Source: a virus. From it: a DNA stretch of 64,000 nt. Made by a program: the position numbers and the translations under genes. This document shows positions 32,156-41,325 of the stretch, piece by piece. The stretch is from positions 1 to 64,000 of the IMG/VR virus record IMGVR_UViG_3300015368_000213, one strand, 5' to 3'. Every line of letters begins with the position of its first letter. The first letter of the stretch is position 1. Under the pieces are notes generated by a model. The model had not been told where the DNA came from and ran no database searches. It saw only the letters and a program-made list of their open reading frames with translations.

Positions 32156-32853
32156 CTGAGCAGTCCGAAAAATGCGGATTCCCTAGATACTTCTTTTGGG
32201 GATAGACTCCACATCGCAGTATCGACATACAATCCGCTTACTGTATACACAGGAAGCCATTGCAACATCAGAGATGTATTTGCATGATATCCAAGTGATC
32301 CGGAAAACATATATGATGTCAATTCTGTGTAATATGTAGTGGATGCTAATGCGGATAGACTGGCATTATGTATTGTCCCATTAAGAATTCTATCAAATTC
32401 ACCATAACCATATCCTTCATTGGCAAGTGACATACAGATAGTATAATTATTTGCCCTAGATGCAACATTTGATGTAAATGTACCAGATGGAGCAGATATA
32501 TGACCGGATGCAAAATTATAATCATATATGTATGACGTATTTTCTCCTTTAACGGAAACAATATTCCATGCAAACTCTGCTCCATCACTAACATAATTAG
32601 ATAATGCAATACTTAAATTATTTACTCCAGTTGGAGGATTTGTAATGTGTCCCGTGTACACACTATTACTGTTATTTGTATCTATAACAAATGGAATTCC
32701 ACCGTATGTTAATGATGATATTGGTATGCTTCCTTCAACATATACCATGACGAACATTGATGTCCCGTCAGTATTGGTAAATGATTGCAATACACCATTT
32801 ATAGGATTACAATTATTTTGATCACCAAAAGAATTAACTACTGTTATACTCAT
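32152..32853 (-). CDS. Predicted beta-sandwich virion protein
   Basis: 233 residues lying between two fibre genes and overlapping both neighbours by four bases. Rich in Ser/Thr/Asn/Tyr with alternating strands (SITVVNSFGDQNN..., MFVMVYVEGSIPISSLTYGG, AEFAWNIVSVKG). Probably a tail or fibre-associated protein; family not recognised. Confidence 0.5.
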   Translation of the reverse strand: MSITVVNSFGDQNNCNPINGVLQSFTNTDGTSMFVMVYVEGSIPISSLTYGGIPFVIDTNNSNSVYTGHITNPPTGVNNLSIALSNYVSDGAEFAWNIVSVKGENTSYIYDYNFASGHISAPSGTFTSNVASRANNYTICMSLANEGYGYGEFDRILNGTIHNASLSALASTTYYTELTSYMFSGSLGYHANTSLMLQWLPVYTVSGLYVDTAMWSLSPKEVSRESAFFGLLR

Positions 32854-33263
32854 GATACAACCAACTCCCCATTAGTCACGGATACTATTTTTGGTGCGGA
32901 ATTTAATAAATTTTTCATGATTTTAGGAATGCGTTTATTTGGTATATTATCTATTGTTGCTTGATCTATTGTTATATTAGGTAATTCCCCAGAATACTCA
33001 TCATGTGAGAATCTAACATAAGCATCACTTGCTAAGTATATAACTACACCATTGGTTGTATTTACTACATCACCAAGCGAATATGTTATATTCCTCATGG
33101 TATAACAGCATGCTTTACCACTGATCCAATCAGCACCAGCAATAGACATTGCTGTCTCTGCGCTATCAACCTCAACTTTATTCACAGTATTTCCCGTATC
33201 ATCTTTTATGATTAACATCATAACTGTAGGTAAACTTTCAATATCTACTAAATTCAACTGCAT
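32850..33263 (-). CDS. Predicted fibre-associated protein, 137 aa
   Basis: Starts at ATG 33263 after GGAGTTTATT. MQLNLVDIESLPTVMMLIIK, KVEVDSAETAMSIAGADW, then beta segments (VVIYLASDAYVRFSH). Between two fibre genes, so probably structural. Function unknown. Confidence 0.5.
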   Translation of the reverse strand: MQLNLVDIESLPTVMMLIIKDDTGNTVNKVEVDSAETAMSIAGADWISGKACCYTMRNITYSLGDVVNTTNGVVIYLASDAYVRFSHDEYSGELPNITIDQATIDNIPNKRIPKIMKNLLNSAPKIVSVTNGELVVS

Positions 33264-33275
33264 AATAAACTCCAA

Positions 33276-36275
33276 TTATTGTTCTTGTGATACCGCAACA
33301 ACATCCCATCTATCATCTGTGATATTGTACATCATACCGACATATAACACTTTACCTGCTGCACCACTCAAATTGGCAGATGTTGTTGGTAATGAAACAC
33401 CAACTGCTCTATATCCTTTTGATACGCCAGTAGTCCATGCAAGAGTACGTGCAGTTCCACCATCTCTAATTTCAAATACCATACGGGTGCCATTTTGCAG
33501 ATTTGTTCCTGCTGAATTGGAATCCGCTGCAAACGTTATAGTTCCCGATCCGGATAGAGTAAACTTTCTAGTATCTTTATGTAGTAAACTATTAAATGAT
33601 GCTGTTGATGTTGGTGTGCTTGAAGTCGATCCAATTGATAATATATTGGTTGTATTAGCGGTAAAGGATACATTCATTAATCCAACTGTTGGTGTTGGAT
33701 ATACACCGACATTTATACTTGGTGTATTAGCCATGTTCAAATAGACATTGGTAAAGAACACCCCATTATTACCAATTGTTATTGTGTTTGCATTTGCAGC
33801 TGTTGACAACAAAGTATTCACTATATCTATACCAGTATTAGTTAGATATGTATTTGCGTTTGCTGTTCCGTATATGGTGAGTGATGATGCAGATGAAGTG
33901 GTTCCTATTTTAACCGGACCTGCTATGTTGGCACTTCCTGATGTGTCCAATGTACCATATAAATTAAGTGATGATGTGGATGTGCTAGTTCCTATTTGTA
34001 TAGGACCTGCTAATTTGGAGCTTCCTTCTGTATTTAATTGATACCCATCAATATATTGCATATATGATGTGCCACCATTCACCATACCGGAGTCAGGATC
34101 TCCAATAAATGTCGTTGATAGGTGAGCATATGTTAGAGTAATATACGCGTAAATATATAAATCCGTGTAGGACAGAGTTCCTTCGAAATATGCATCTGGA
34201 TAACTTGGATCCGATTCGTATGGAATTCTGACAGTTTTACCGACAATATGTGATAAATCCCCATATGCCGCATTATAATCAAATTCTATCACAATATCAC
34301 CACTATGAGCGCCAGGCGTGACATTTCCATATATATAAGCATATCCTGGTACACTATAACCACCAATGGTCACTCCTCCAGCACTATTACGAGTTAATCT
34401 CCCAGTATTAGTTGATAATTGATTGACTGACATATCACCGGAACCATGAACAAATGCTGATGATATTTTCATGAATTGATAAGGACCGGAAAAACTAGGT
34501 GCATAAACTGCTGGTATTATTTGGTATATCATTTGGGGTATACTAGTAAATGGGGCAACAGAGCCAGCAGCACCACCCGCACCAGATAACCCCTGAATTC
34601 CACGTATACCCTGTGCACCAGTAGCACCTTGAGAACCAAAGCCATCCATACCCTGAGTACCATTCGCACCCTGTGCACCAGCACCAGTAGCACCTTGAGC
34701 ACCAACAGTTCCCTGTGTTCCAGTTGCACCTTGTGATGATCCTGCCATACCTTGTGAACCAGTAATACCCTGTACACTTTGTCCAATTGTACCTTGAGCA
34801 CCTATGATCGATGGTGTGGCATCAACCCATTGACCACTATCACCATCATTATAAAAAATCTTTAGTGTGCCTTGAGTCGCATCCCACCACAAATCTTGAT
34901 TTGCTCTTGGTGATGATGGTGCGGTTGATGATATGGTTACATTTGCATTTCCTGATCCGCCACCACCGGATCCCGCAATACCTTGAGTACCTAGTGCACC
35001 TTGAGTGCCTAATGTACCTTGTGTTCCTAATGTACCCTGAGTACCAACAGTTCCTTGTGTACCAAGTGTACCTTGTCTTCCTAGTGTACCTTGAGTGCCT
35101 AATGAACCTTGAGTTCCGGCTGGACCTTGCGGACCTACAATCTGTCCAGTATCAACCCATCCACTGGTTCCCCAGACATAAAGATGTCCATCAGCAGATA
35201 CAATATAGGAATCACCAATAGATGCACTACCTGGTAGATTTCCTACTGTAGCAACTGTTCCTTTTGGTGTAATACCACTTCCGATTGGTCCTTGCGCACC
35301 CACACCTACTGCACCCTGAGTACCAATTCTTCCTTGTATACCTTGTGCACCATCAATACCTTGTAAACCAATATCACCAGTTCTGCCCTGTGTACCAAAT
35401 GTTCCCTGTGATCCGGTTCTACCTTGAGCACCAGTGAGACCATCCATACCCTGAGTTCCTAATGCACCTTGAGTACCATTTGCACCCTGTGCACCAGCAC
35501 CAGTAGCACCTTGTCTACCAATAGCACCTTGTGGTCCGGCAACGTTTCCGGCATCAACCCATTCAGTGCTACTCCATGTCCACAAATGTCCGGTATCAGC
35601 TGCAATCCAACCATCCCCAACCGAATTTCCGCTTACAGGAAGTCCGCTTGAATTTGGCACAGTACCTTTTAATTGCAATCCACTACCAATTGCACCCTGA
35701 ACGCCTAGTGACCCCTGTACACCCTGTCTACCCAAGACACCTTGTGTACCTATCTGACCCTGTACGCCCTGTAATCCTTGTGTACCATCAGCACCCTGTG
35801 TTCCGGTATATCCCTGAGTACCATCAAAGCCTTGAGTACCTACACGACCCTGTGTGCCAGTTCTACCCTGTACACCCTGTATACCCATCAAACCATCTAA
35901 TCCCTGAATACCATCTACACCTTGTGATCCATTATAGCCTTGTGTACCCTGTCTACCTTGAACACCCTGTCTGCCCTGCACACCTTGCATTCCCTGAATG
36001 CCCTGTGCACCATCGAATCCTTGAACACCATCAAAACCTTGGGTTCCTTGTACTCCTTGGTTTCCTTGTGTACCTTGAATACCATAATGCCCCTGAATAC
36101 TTAACCCCTGTGTACCTTGTCTACCTTGTACACCTTGTGTACCTTGAGTACCAGTTGATCCTTGAGGTCCGAAAGCTGGACCTTGCGATCCAACAGTACC
36201 CTGCAAACCTTGTGGTCCGCGAATTACTGAGTCTTTTACGACTACTATGCTGCCCGATGTTATTGTTGTTGTCAT
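33276..36275 (-). CDS. Long collagen-like tail fibre, 999 aa
   Basis: Residues ~15-500 are Gly-X-Gln/Gly-X-Y triplets (GTQGTQGVQGRQGTQG style). They are interrupted by two small related modules (GDGWIAADTGHLWTWSSTEWVDAG near 220 and GDSYIVSADGHLYVWGTSGW near 360) and a third (NQDLWWDATQGTLKIFYNDGD near 475). A beta-rich shaft follows. The last ~85 residues, with VGVSLPTTSANLSGAAG and RWDVVAVSQEQ, match the tip of the fibre at 30884-32155. A trimeric collagen-like fibre with a shared receptor-binding tip is the likely structure. Confidence 0.8.
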   Translation of the reverse strand: MTTTITSGSIVVVKDSVIRGPQGLQGTVGSQGPAFGPQGSTGTQGTQGVQGRQGTQGLSIQGHYGIQGTQGNQGVQGTQGFDGVQGFDGAQGIQGMQGVQGRQGVQGRQGTQGYNGSQGVDGIQGLDGLMGIQGVQGRTGTQGRVGTQGFDGTQGYTGTQGADGTQGLQGVQGQIGTQGVLGRQGVQGSLGVQGAIGSGLQLKGTVPNSSGLPVSGNSVGDGWIAADTGHLWTWSSTEWVDAGNVAGPQGAIGRQGATGAGAQGANGTQGALGTQGMDGLTGAQGRTGSQGTFGTQGRTGDIGLQGIDGAQGIQGRIGTQGAVGVGAQGPIGSGITPKGTVATVGNLPGSASIGDSYIVSADGHLYVWGTSGWVDTGQIVGPQGPAGTQGSLGTQGTLGRQGTLGTQGTVGTQGTLGTQGTLGTQGALGTQGIAGSGGGGSGNANVTISSTAPSSPRANQDLWWDATQGTLKIFYNDGDSGQWVDATPSIIGAQGTIGQSVQGITGSQGMAGSSQGATGTQGTVGAQGATGAGAQGANGTQGMDGFGSQGATGAQGIRGIQGLSGAGGAAGSVAPFTSIPQMIYQIIPAVYAPSFSGPYQFMKISSAFVHGSGDMSVNQLSTNTGRLTRNSAGGVTIGGYSVPGYAYIYGNVTPGAHSGDIVIEFDYNAAYGDLSHIVGKTVRIPYESDPSYPDAYFEGTLSYTDLYIYAYITLTYAHLSTTFIGDPDSGMVNGGTSYMQYIDGYQLNTEGSSKLAGPIQIGTSTSTSSLNLYGTLDTSGSANIAGPVKIGTTSSASSLTIYGTANANTYLTNTGIDIVNTLLSTAANANTITIGNNGVFFTNVYLNMANTPSINVGVYPTPTVGLMNVSFTANTTNILSIGSTSSTPTSTASFNSLLHKDTRKFTLSGSGTITFAADSNSAGTNLQNGTRMVFEIRDGGTARTLAWTTGVSKGYRAVGVSLPTTSANLSGAAGKVLYVGMMYNITDDRWDVVAVSQEQ

Positions 36276-36658
36276 CTAGTTACTTCCCCATAAACTGCTA
36301 CGTCGCCATAAAGGAGTTTTGATACTTTGTTATCACTGTCAATCAACTCCAGATCGTACACATATAATGATTTTGGTGGTTTTCCATTGGTTAAATCCAC
36401 TGGAATATTTGCTGTTCTGTCCGCACTCAATTCGATTTGTAATCCGCCCGTGCTACCAGTAAATGTTATCTCGCCATTTGCGGTTGATAGTGATTCGATG
36501 ATAACATCTGATCTATAATTTGATCGAAGCTGCATTCTTGCCTGAAATCCATCAATTGGCTGTGGTGTATTATTAGCATATCTAACTTCCACACCTATAC
36601 CAAATGTGCTACCCTGCCATATATTAAGGTTATATTTGTTAGTTACAATTGCTGACAT
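36272..36658 (-). CDS. Predicted beta-sandwich virion protein, 128 aa
   Basis: MSAIVTNKYNLNIWQGSTFG..., FQARMQLRSNYRSDVIIESL and SLYVYDLELIDSDNKVSKLL form alternating strands in the style of small baseplate or tail proteins of T4-like cyanophages. Directly upstream of the long fibre, overlapping by four bases. Role inferred from context. Confidence 0.55.
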   Translation of the reverse strand: MSAIVTNKYNLNIWQGSTFGIGVEVRYANNTPQPIDGFQARMQLRSNYRSDVIIESLSTANGEITFTGSTGGLQIELSADRTANIPVDLTNGKPPKSLYVYDLELIDSDNKVSKLLYGDVAVYGEVTR

Positions 36659-36993
36659 TATTGCTTACCTGTTTTTAAATACACCATGGCACCACTACTA
36701 TTTCTGATTACAATTTTTCTATTTGGATTCTTTTTAGCATAATCACTGATATCATCATATTTATATCTATTGTACTTGGATCTTCCGTTAATATTGTTTA
36801 GATAGTAGTCATCATCAACATCAAATACCTTATTTCCGGCAAAATCACCATCTAATGGGTTCTTTCGGCGCAACATTTTTCCGGACGTAGTAATTCCTTT
36901 GCCAACTGGTGGCTGATTGTCACTGACTCCGGCGTATCCACCAGCACCAATGCTATTTGCAACTTCTTCTCTTATTAATCTGAATGATTTCAT
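36658..36993 (-). CDS. Small virion-type protein with targeting-like N-terminus
   Basis: 111 residues beginning MKSFRLIREEVANSIGAGGY, similar in pattern to the N-termini at 28256-28888 and 37384-37842. The middle is disordered and Gly/Pro-rich; the end (RKIVIRNSSGAMVYLKTGKQ) looks like a beta hairpin. Function unknown. Confidence 0.5.
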   Translation of the reverse strand: MKSFRLIREEVANSIGAGGYAGVSDNQPPVGKGITTSGKMLRRKNPLDGDFAGNKVFDVDDDYYLNNINGRSKYNRYKYDDISDYAKKNPNRKIVIRNSSGAMVYLKTGKQ

Positions 36994-37380
36994 TTATATC
37001 TTTCTCAGAATCTCCACTAACTTAAAATCTACTGGTATATCACTAGATAATATATTCGCGCCTTTTATGCCTTTCACTACATCTGGCATGGCATTTGTAA
37101 ATAATAAAAAGGTTTTCAAAGCACTATAATCCTTCTTGTTTATTTTCAGGAATAGTATTCTTGTACTGCCTTCTATACCAAATACGTTCTGGGATATGAT
37201 TAAATGATTCAATAGAAGCCTTTCTTTTATTGAACCAGTTAATCTATATCTTTGTAATAGTCTCTTGATATATCGTATTCTTTTATAATCTTCATTAAAT
37301 TCACTCTGTATACAATTTGGGGTTTCGTAACATTTTATTGCATATAGATTGATATTATAGTCATTCAAATCATTAAACAT
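36994..37380 (-). CDS. Conserved T4-like phage structural-region protein
   Basis: 128 residues, helical. NINLYAIKCYETPNCIQSEF, YKRIRYIKRLLQRYR and ERLLLNHLIISQNVFGIEGS match a protein I recall from the structural gene region of many T4-like cyanophages, of unknown function. It is in the late block here too. Confidence 0.65.
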   Translation of the reverse strand: MFNDLNDYNINLYAIKCYETPNCIQSEFNEDYKRIRYIKRLLQRYRLTGSIKERLLLNHLIISQNVFGIEGSTRILFLKINKKDYSALKTFLLFTNAMPDVVKGIKGANILSSDIPVDFKLVEILRKI

Positions 37381-37383
37381 ATA

Positions 37384-37842
37384 TTAGTATTCGCTTGTGT
37401 CGCCACCATCATCTTCTCTACGGGCATACCACGTAGATGGTCTTGTTGTTATTGGTTCTCTTTCATCAAAGTGCTCTCTTTTATCCATATCCATCAAAGC
37501 ACCAAGTTCATCACTATTTACAATCTGTGCATATCCATCAACATATCCATCTTCATTTGTATCGTATACAATGTATAGATGGTCATCTGATTCACCCACA
37601 ACATAAACCATTTCAGAGCTTAATTGCAGGAAATTGTCAGTTGCCTTTGCGGGTAACTGGATACCATAACGCTCTAACACACCACGCATCTGAGCCAGAA
37701 ATATAGGTGCATTTTGATATGGCTTTTCTGTTAACTTATCCAATTCATCATTCAGCTTGTCCCTATTCTGGGATAGATTTCGAGCATCAATTTCAATCAT
37801 TTCATCGAAATCTTCCGTGATATAATCTTTAAATTTTAGCAT
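37384..37842 (-). CDS. Conserved late protein with targeting-like N-terminus
   Basis: 152 residues from ATG 37842, overlapping the upstream stop. MLKFKDYITEDFDEMIEIDA, then FLAQMRGVLERYGIQLPAKA and a strand-rich part (HLYIVYDTNEDGYVDGYAQI). Acidic, with a Cys-free C-terminal tail. N-terminus resembles T4 internal-protein targeting sequences. Function unknown. Confidence 0.5.
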   Translation of the reverse strand: MLKFKDYITEDFDEMIEIDARNLSQNRDKLNDELDKLTEKPYQNAPIFLAQMRGVLERYGIQLPAKATDNFLQLSSEMVYVVGESDDHLYIVYDTNEDGYVDGYAQIVNSDELGALMDMDKREHFDEREPITTRPSTWYARREDDGGDTSEY

Positions 37843-39913
37843 TCTGCTCACCCCCACTCACCCCAATATTAAGAGTATGATCTAATGTTGGTTCTGTATT
37901 TATTTCATTAACATTGCTCTTCTGATCTTTCTTTCCCTTACCCTTGCGCACTATAGACAAAACCTTTTCAGCTTTGCTTTTTGCATCTTCGTAGATAGAA
38001 TCTTCATTGATACCACAATAATGTTTTGCTGTATTATGAGCATCTTCTTTATCTTCATAGTGGTGACTATCTGCATGTGGATTACGTACACCATCCTTAT
38101 CAAAATATTTCACAATATGATCATTCCATTCAGTATCTTTATATACAACAGCCTTTCTTCCATCTGCTCCAGTATATCCTTGAAGCTTTTTCATTGCTTC
38201 AGTTATAGGTGGTGTATTTCCATGTGTTCTTTTTGCTGCTTCATCTGCAACATCACTATCAGAATCATTTGATAATTTAGCTAAAACATCTGGTGGTGTG
38301 TTTGGATGTTGCGCAGTAAGATATCTGATATACCAATCAGAATCATCACCTAATGTACGTAGATGATCTTCATTGGCATCTGGATGTGCAGCTGCTTTAG
38401 CCCTAACATTCCATGATTTATCATTAACATCCATATCCAAATCTTTATTTGCAACAACTGGAACATCTGTTGTAGGAACATTACCAACAACTCTATCGTG
38501 TGCTCTTCCAAGATCAGTTACATTTTTGTTGAATTGATCTGGTGTCACTGGTTCATCATTGTGAGCAATTTGACCCACTTTTGCTTGTGTGTATCTACGT
38601 GCCAAATCTTGACTGATTTCTTGTAGAGTTTTTGCCTGTTCTTTTATGTGTTTGATTGGTAGCTTACCATGACCCACTGTTTCTAGGTCATCACGAGTTA
38701 CTCTACCACCACTTACTTTCTTTAATTGTTGAATGGCAGCAGTATCAACTTCACCTAGATGAGTTTTCATTGCATTCATTACATCAGAGATCGTGAATTC
38801 AACAAGATTCTCTGATGATTCTTGCATGCTTGGTCTCTTATTGTAATATCTGTTTGTATACCAATCAGGAAGATGGTACTTACCCAAAGTCCTTGTCAAC
38901 ATTCTATTGCGGAAGCCTAATACGGTCTGTGCATCATTTACTTGATCTAGATACTTTGATTCTGCTGATTCATTTCCAGCATCTTTCATTGCTCTAGCTG
39001 CTTCTGCTGCATCTTTACTGATATATCGCAATTCTTCATTGGATTTATTGTGATATGGATGTCCTTCTAATGGATGGCGTGTTGTGTCGTCAGCACTTTC
39101 TCCAAGTTTATAGAATGGATAATCACCAACTTTTGTTAGGTGCTTATCTAATTGATGCCAGCCCGGTTGCTTTGCTCCATTCATATCCCTTAGTGTGGCA
39201 ATTAATTTATCACCAAATTTAGATGACATGATATGATCTACCATGTATGGAGTAGTGTTGTCGTAACCCGCAAGGGAGCTAGTAACAGCATCACCGTGTT
39301 TGATTGTTTTTAATTCAGGATCACCATCACCCCATGTACGTCTAGCAAGATCCAATTCCTGCTCTGGCGTTAACATATTATTACCAATTTGATCTGGTTG
39401 AATTCTGTTTTTTACTGGTGGATTAACTTTACCATCAGCAACATCACCAAATGTAGGTTCGTATGGCTGGTTATACCAAAATCCTTCTTTATTAAGTCTC
39501 TGTGCTGCTAATGTTCCTGCTTGTGGACTTGGTTTGTTATCTTTAGAAAATTTATCAATTTCTTTTCTGGCTTTTGCTCTGGCAATTATACCTCTAATAT
39601 CAGCTGGTAACTTTTTAGCACCACCATCCGTTTTATCTGCGCATGTATCCATGGAATCACCAGCTTCTTCTGTTACTGGTGTGTCATTTTGAACAGAAAT
39701 TGTTTCACTTGGTGCTTCTATAGAAGCATCTTCTTGCATGATTGTTGCAGATTGCACATTATAGCCAAGATTTTTGAATTGCTTTGATGCACGATTTATT
39801 GCTTCTTCGGCACTAGAAGCCTCAACGATGTGACTTTTTACATGTACACGATTACGCAATGATACGTGTTCGTGGCTTGGAATGGTTACATTTAATTGTA
39901 CTACGTGTTTCAT
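37829..39913 (-). CDS. Large late protein with leucine-rich-repeat-variant modules, 694 aa
   Basis: N-terminal domain (KHVVQLNVTIPSHEHVS... AEEAINRASKQFKNLGYNV) of ~60 residues, then long hydrophilic, mostly helical segments. Near residues 490-570 are LRV/HEAT-like repeats (SWNVRAKAAAHPDANEDHLR, SDWYIRYLTAQHPNTPPDVL, SDSDVADEAAKR). The same repeat type occurs in the next gene at 39914-40786. Lies with virion genes; probably packaged or scaffold-associated. Role unknown. Confidence 0.55.
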   Translation of the reverse strand: MKHVVQLNVTIPSHEHVSLRNRVHVKSHIVEASSAEEAINRASKQFKNLGYNVQSATIMQEDASIEAPSETISVQNDTPVTEEAGDSMDTCADKTDGGAKKLPADIRGIIARAKARKEIDKFSKDNKPSPQAGTLAAQRLNKEGFWYNQPYEPTFGDVADGKVNPPVKNRIQPDQIGNNMLTPEQELDLARRTWGDGDPELKTIKHGDAVTSSLAGYDNTTPYMVDHIMSSKFGDKLIATLRDMNGAKQPGWHQLDKHLTKVGDYPFYKLGESADDTTRHPLEGHPYHNKSNEELRYISKDAAEAARAMKDAGNESAESKYLDQVNDAQTVLGFRNRMLTRTLGKYHLPDWYTNRYYNKRPSMQESSENLVEFTISDVMNAMKTHLGEVDTAAIQQLKKVSGGRVTRDDLETVGHGKLPIKHIKEQAKTLQEISQDLARRYTQAKVGQIAHNDEPVTPDQFNKNVTDLGRAHDRVVGNVPTTDVPVVANKDLDMDVNDKSWNVRAKAAAHPDANEDHLRTLGDDSDWYIRYLTAQHPNTPPDVLAKLSNDSDSDVADEAAKRTHGNTPPITEAMKKLQGYTGADGRKAVVYKDTEWNDHIVKYFDKDGVRNPHADSHHYEDKEDAHNTAKHYCGINEDSIYEDAKSKAEKVLSIVRKGKGKKDQKSNVNEINTEPTLDHTLNIGVSGGEQNAKI

Positions 39914-40786
39914 TTAATTACCTGCTTTCATTTTTGCGGCTATTGCCATTTTTATACGATCTTCTTTGCCCTTTCCTTTGAATTGGGGAGCATCCGAATG
40001 TTCAAAATCATTTATAACCTGCTTCATGGTAGATTTGGTTATATTCATTTTCTCATTGATCTTATCTCTCATCTTTGATTTGGCTAATTTATCCATTGCC
40101 AAATCAAGATTTTTTTCTCTTTTATTTGTTCTACTGTTTGATTCGGCTTTGTTGTAGATGTCTCCCTTCTTGCCGGAATTAAAGCTCTGTGAGCTAAAAT
40201 TCTGCACTTGATCTTCTACATTAGCCTTTATATAGCTCTTTAAAGTTTGATCACTAACTTCATCCAATTGATGCTCTTCATGCGCAGTCACACTCATGAG
40301 CTTTTTGTTTGCTTCCTTTCTTACTATCCTATCCGGATCATTTGCTAACTTAACCAATGTATCCATTGATGTGTTTGGGTGCCTAACCACATTAAAGCGT
40401 ATGCCAGCATGACTATCATTGGATAGTTGCTCCAATTGTTCGTGAGATGCACTTGGATGTGTTGCTACCATTTCACGATCAAAGTATTTTGGGGAATTTA
40501 TTGCAGTATTCAATACTGCACTACCATAAGAAGATTCTTGTACAGGTTCATCTTTTTTTGCTTTTGTGGTGACTGTTCCCCAATTGGGGTATTTGTCCTG
40601 TAATTTCTTAGCAATTCTATCATGAGCAGCTATTGCACCTTTATTAGTGCTTGCTTTATGTTTATCTGTCCCAGTATGAAGAACATTCCCTTCTCTATCT
40701 AAAACTTCGACATCGACCAATGGTGCTTCTTGCACTAATGAAGATTTGTTTTTTGCTGCTGATATTATTGTTTTGATTATAGACAT
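39914..40786 (-). CDS. Late protein with leucine-rich-repeat-variant modules, 290 aa
   Basis: Residues ~20-75 (VDVEVLDREGNVLHTGTDKH...) form a small domain. Residues ~90-170 are LRV repeats (YFDREMVATHPSASHEQLEQ, HAGIRFNVVRHPNTSMDTLV, PDRIVRKEANKKLMSV). The C-terminus is Lys/Ser-rich. Shares the repeat with its downstream neighbour. Function unknown. Confidence 0.55.
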   Translation of the reverse strand: MSIIKTIISAAKNKSSLVQEAPLVDVEVLDREGNVLHTGTDKHKASTNKGAIAAHDRIAKKLQDKYPNWGTVTTKAKKDEPVQESSYGSAVLNTAINSPKYFDREMVATHPSASHEQLEQLSNDSHAGIRFNVVRHPNTSMDTLVKLANDPDRIVRKEANKKLMSVTAHEEHQLDEVSDQTLKSYIKANVEDQVQNFSSQSFNSGKKGDIYNKAESNSRTNKREKNLDLAMDKLAKSKMRDKINEKMNITKSTMKQVINDFEHSDAPQFKGKGKEDRIKMAIAAKMKAGN

Positions 40787-40792
40787 TCTAGC

Positions 40793-41287
40793 TTATCCTA
40801 AAGATGATGTTAATTGCCAAGCGAGTTTCTTATGATAATTAAATTGATCTTGCAGATAATTAGCCAGACCAACTTGATTTGCTGCTTCTGCCATTTTCTG
40901 TGCGGCAAGCAAACCACCTAAGATCTTTTGGTTGTCTGATGATAGTGCCATAAGCATTTCTTCTATGGACAAATCCTTATCATTTTCCATTAATGTTGTA
41001 TTGTGTATCATATCTGTTATGGAGCGTGGTGCTGGTGATCCAAGCATACGTATGTGTTCAGCTAATGTGTCTACACTATCAAATACGGTTTCATATATAT
41101 CCCCAAAAAATGCATGGTATTGGGAAAAGCCCAATCCACGAACATTCCAGTGAAATGCATGGGATTTAAAATAAAAGACAAAAGTATCAGCTAAAACTTG
41201 CTCCATTGTGTGCACAAGATCCATTGCTGTCTCTGCATCAACAATACTTTCAGCTTCTTTGATGAACTTTTTGATATTATCTTTCAT
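40793..41287 (-). CDS. Dps/ferritin-like DNA-protection protein
   Basis: 164 residues from ATG 41287 (GGAG upstream and late box ahead). The Dps motif HWNVRG...YH...DxxAEHIRMLG is present, with H46, H58, D73 and E77 at the spacing of Escherichia coli Dps ligands H51, H63, D78 and E82; the D67 equivalent is shifted by one. Four-helix bundle length is normal. Oxidises and stores iron and may coat DNA. The N-terminus MKDNIKKFIKEAE resembles the T4 capsid-targeting peptide, so it may be packaged. Confidence 0.82.
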   Translation of the reverse strand: MKDNIKKFIKEAESIVDAETAMDLVHTMEQVLADTFVFYFKSHAFHWNVRGLGFSQYHAFFGDIYETVFDSVDTLAEHIRMLGSPAPRSITDMIHNTTLMENDKDLSIEEMLMALSSDNQKILGGLLAAQKMAEAANQVGLANYLQDQFNYHKKLAWQLTSSLG

Positions 41288-41310
41288 TTTATGACTCCGT
41301 GACACCAGAT

Positions 41311-41318
41311 TATTTATA
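41311..41318 (-). promoter_or_regulatory. T4-type late promoter box TATAAATA
   Basis: Exact TATAAATA on the minus strand between the gene at 41326-42636 and the Dps-like gene, 24 bases before the Dps ATG. Indicates late expression of Dps. Confidence 0.65.
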
Positions 41319-41325
41319 TTTTTCA

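Noticed and set aside
33276-36275. DNA tandem-repeat satellite within the fibre gene
   Set aside because: The Gly-X-Gln periodicity is at protein level; codons vary, so it is collagen-like coding sequence, not a DNA satellite.
35531-36322. Long plus-strand open frame opposite the tail fibre
   Set aside because: It mirrors the repetitive collagen-like coding sequence and encodes His/Tyr/Leu-rich nonsense without a ribosome site or conserved motif.
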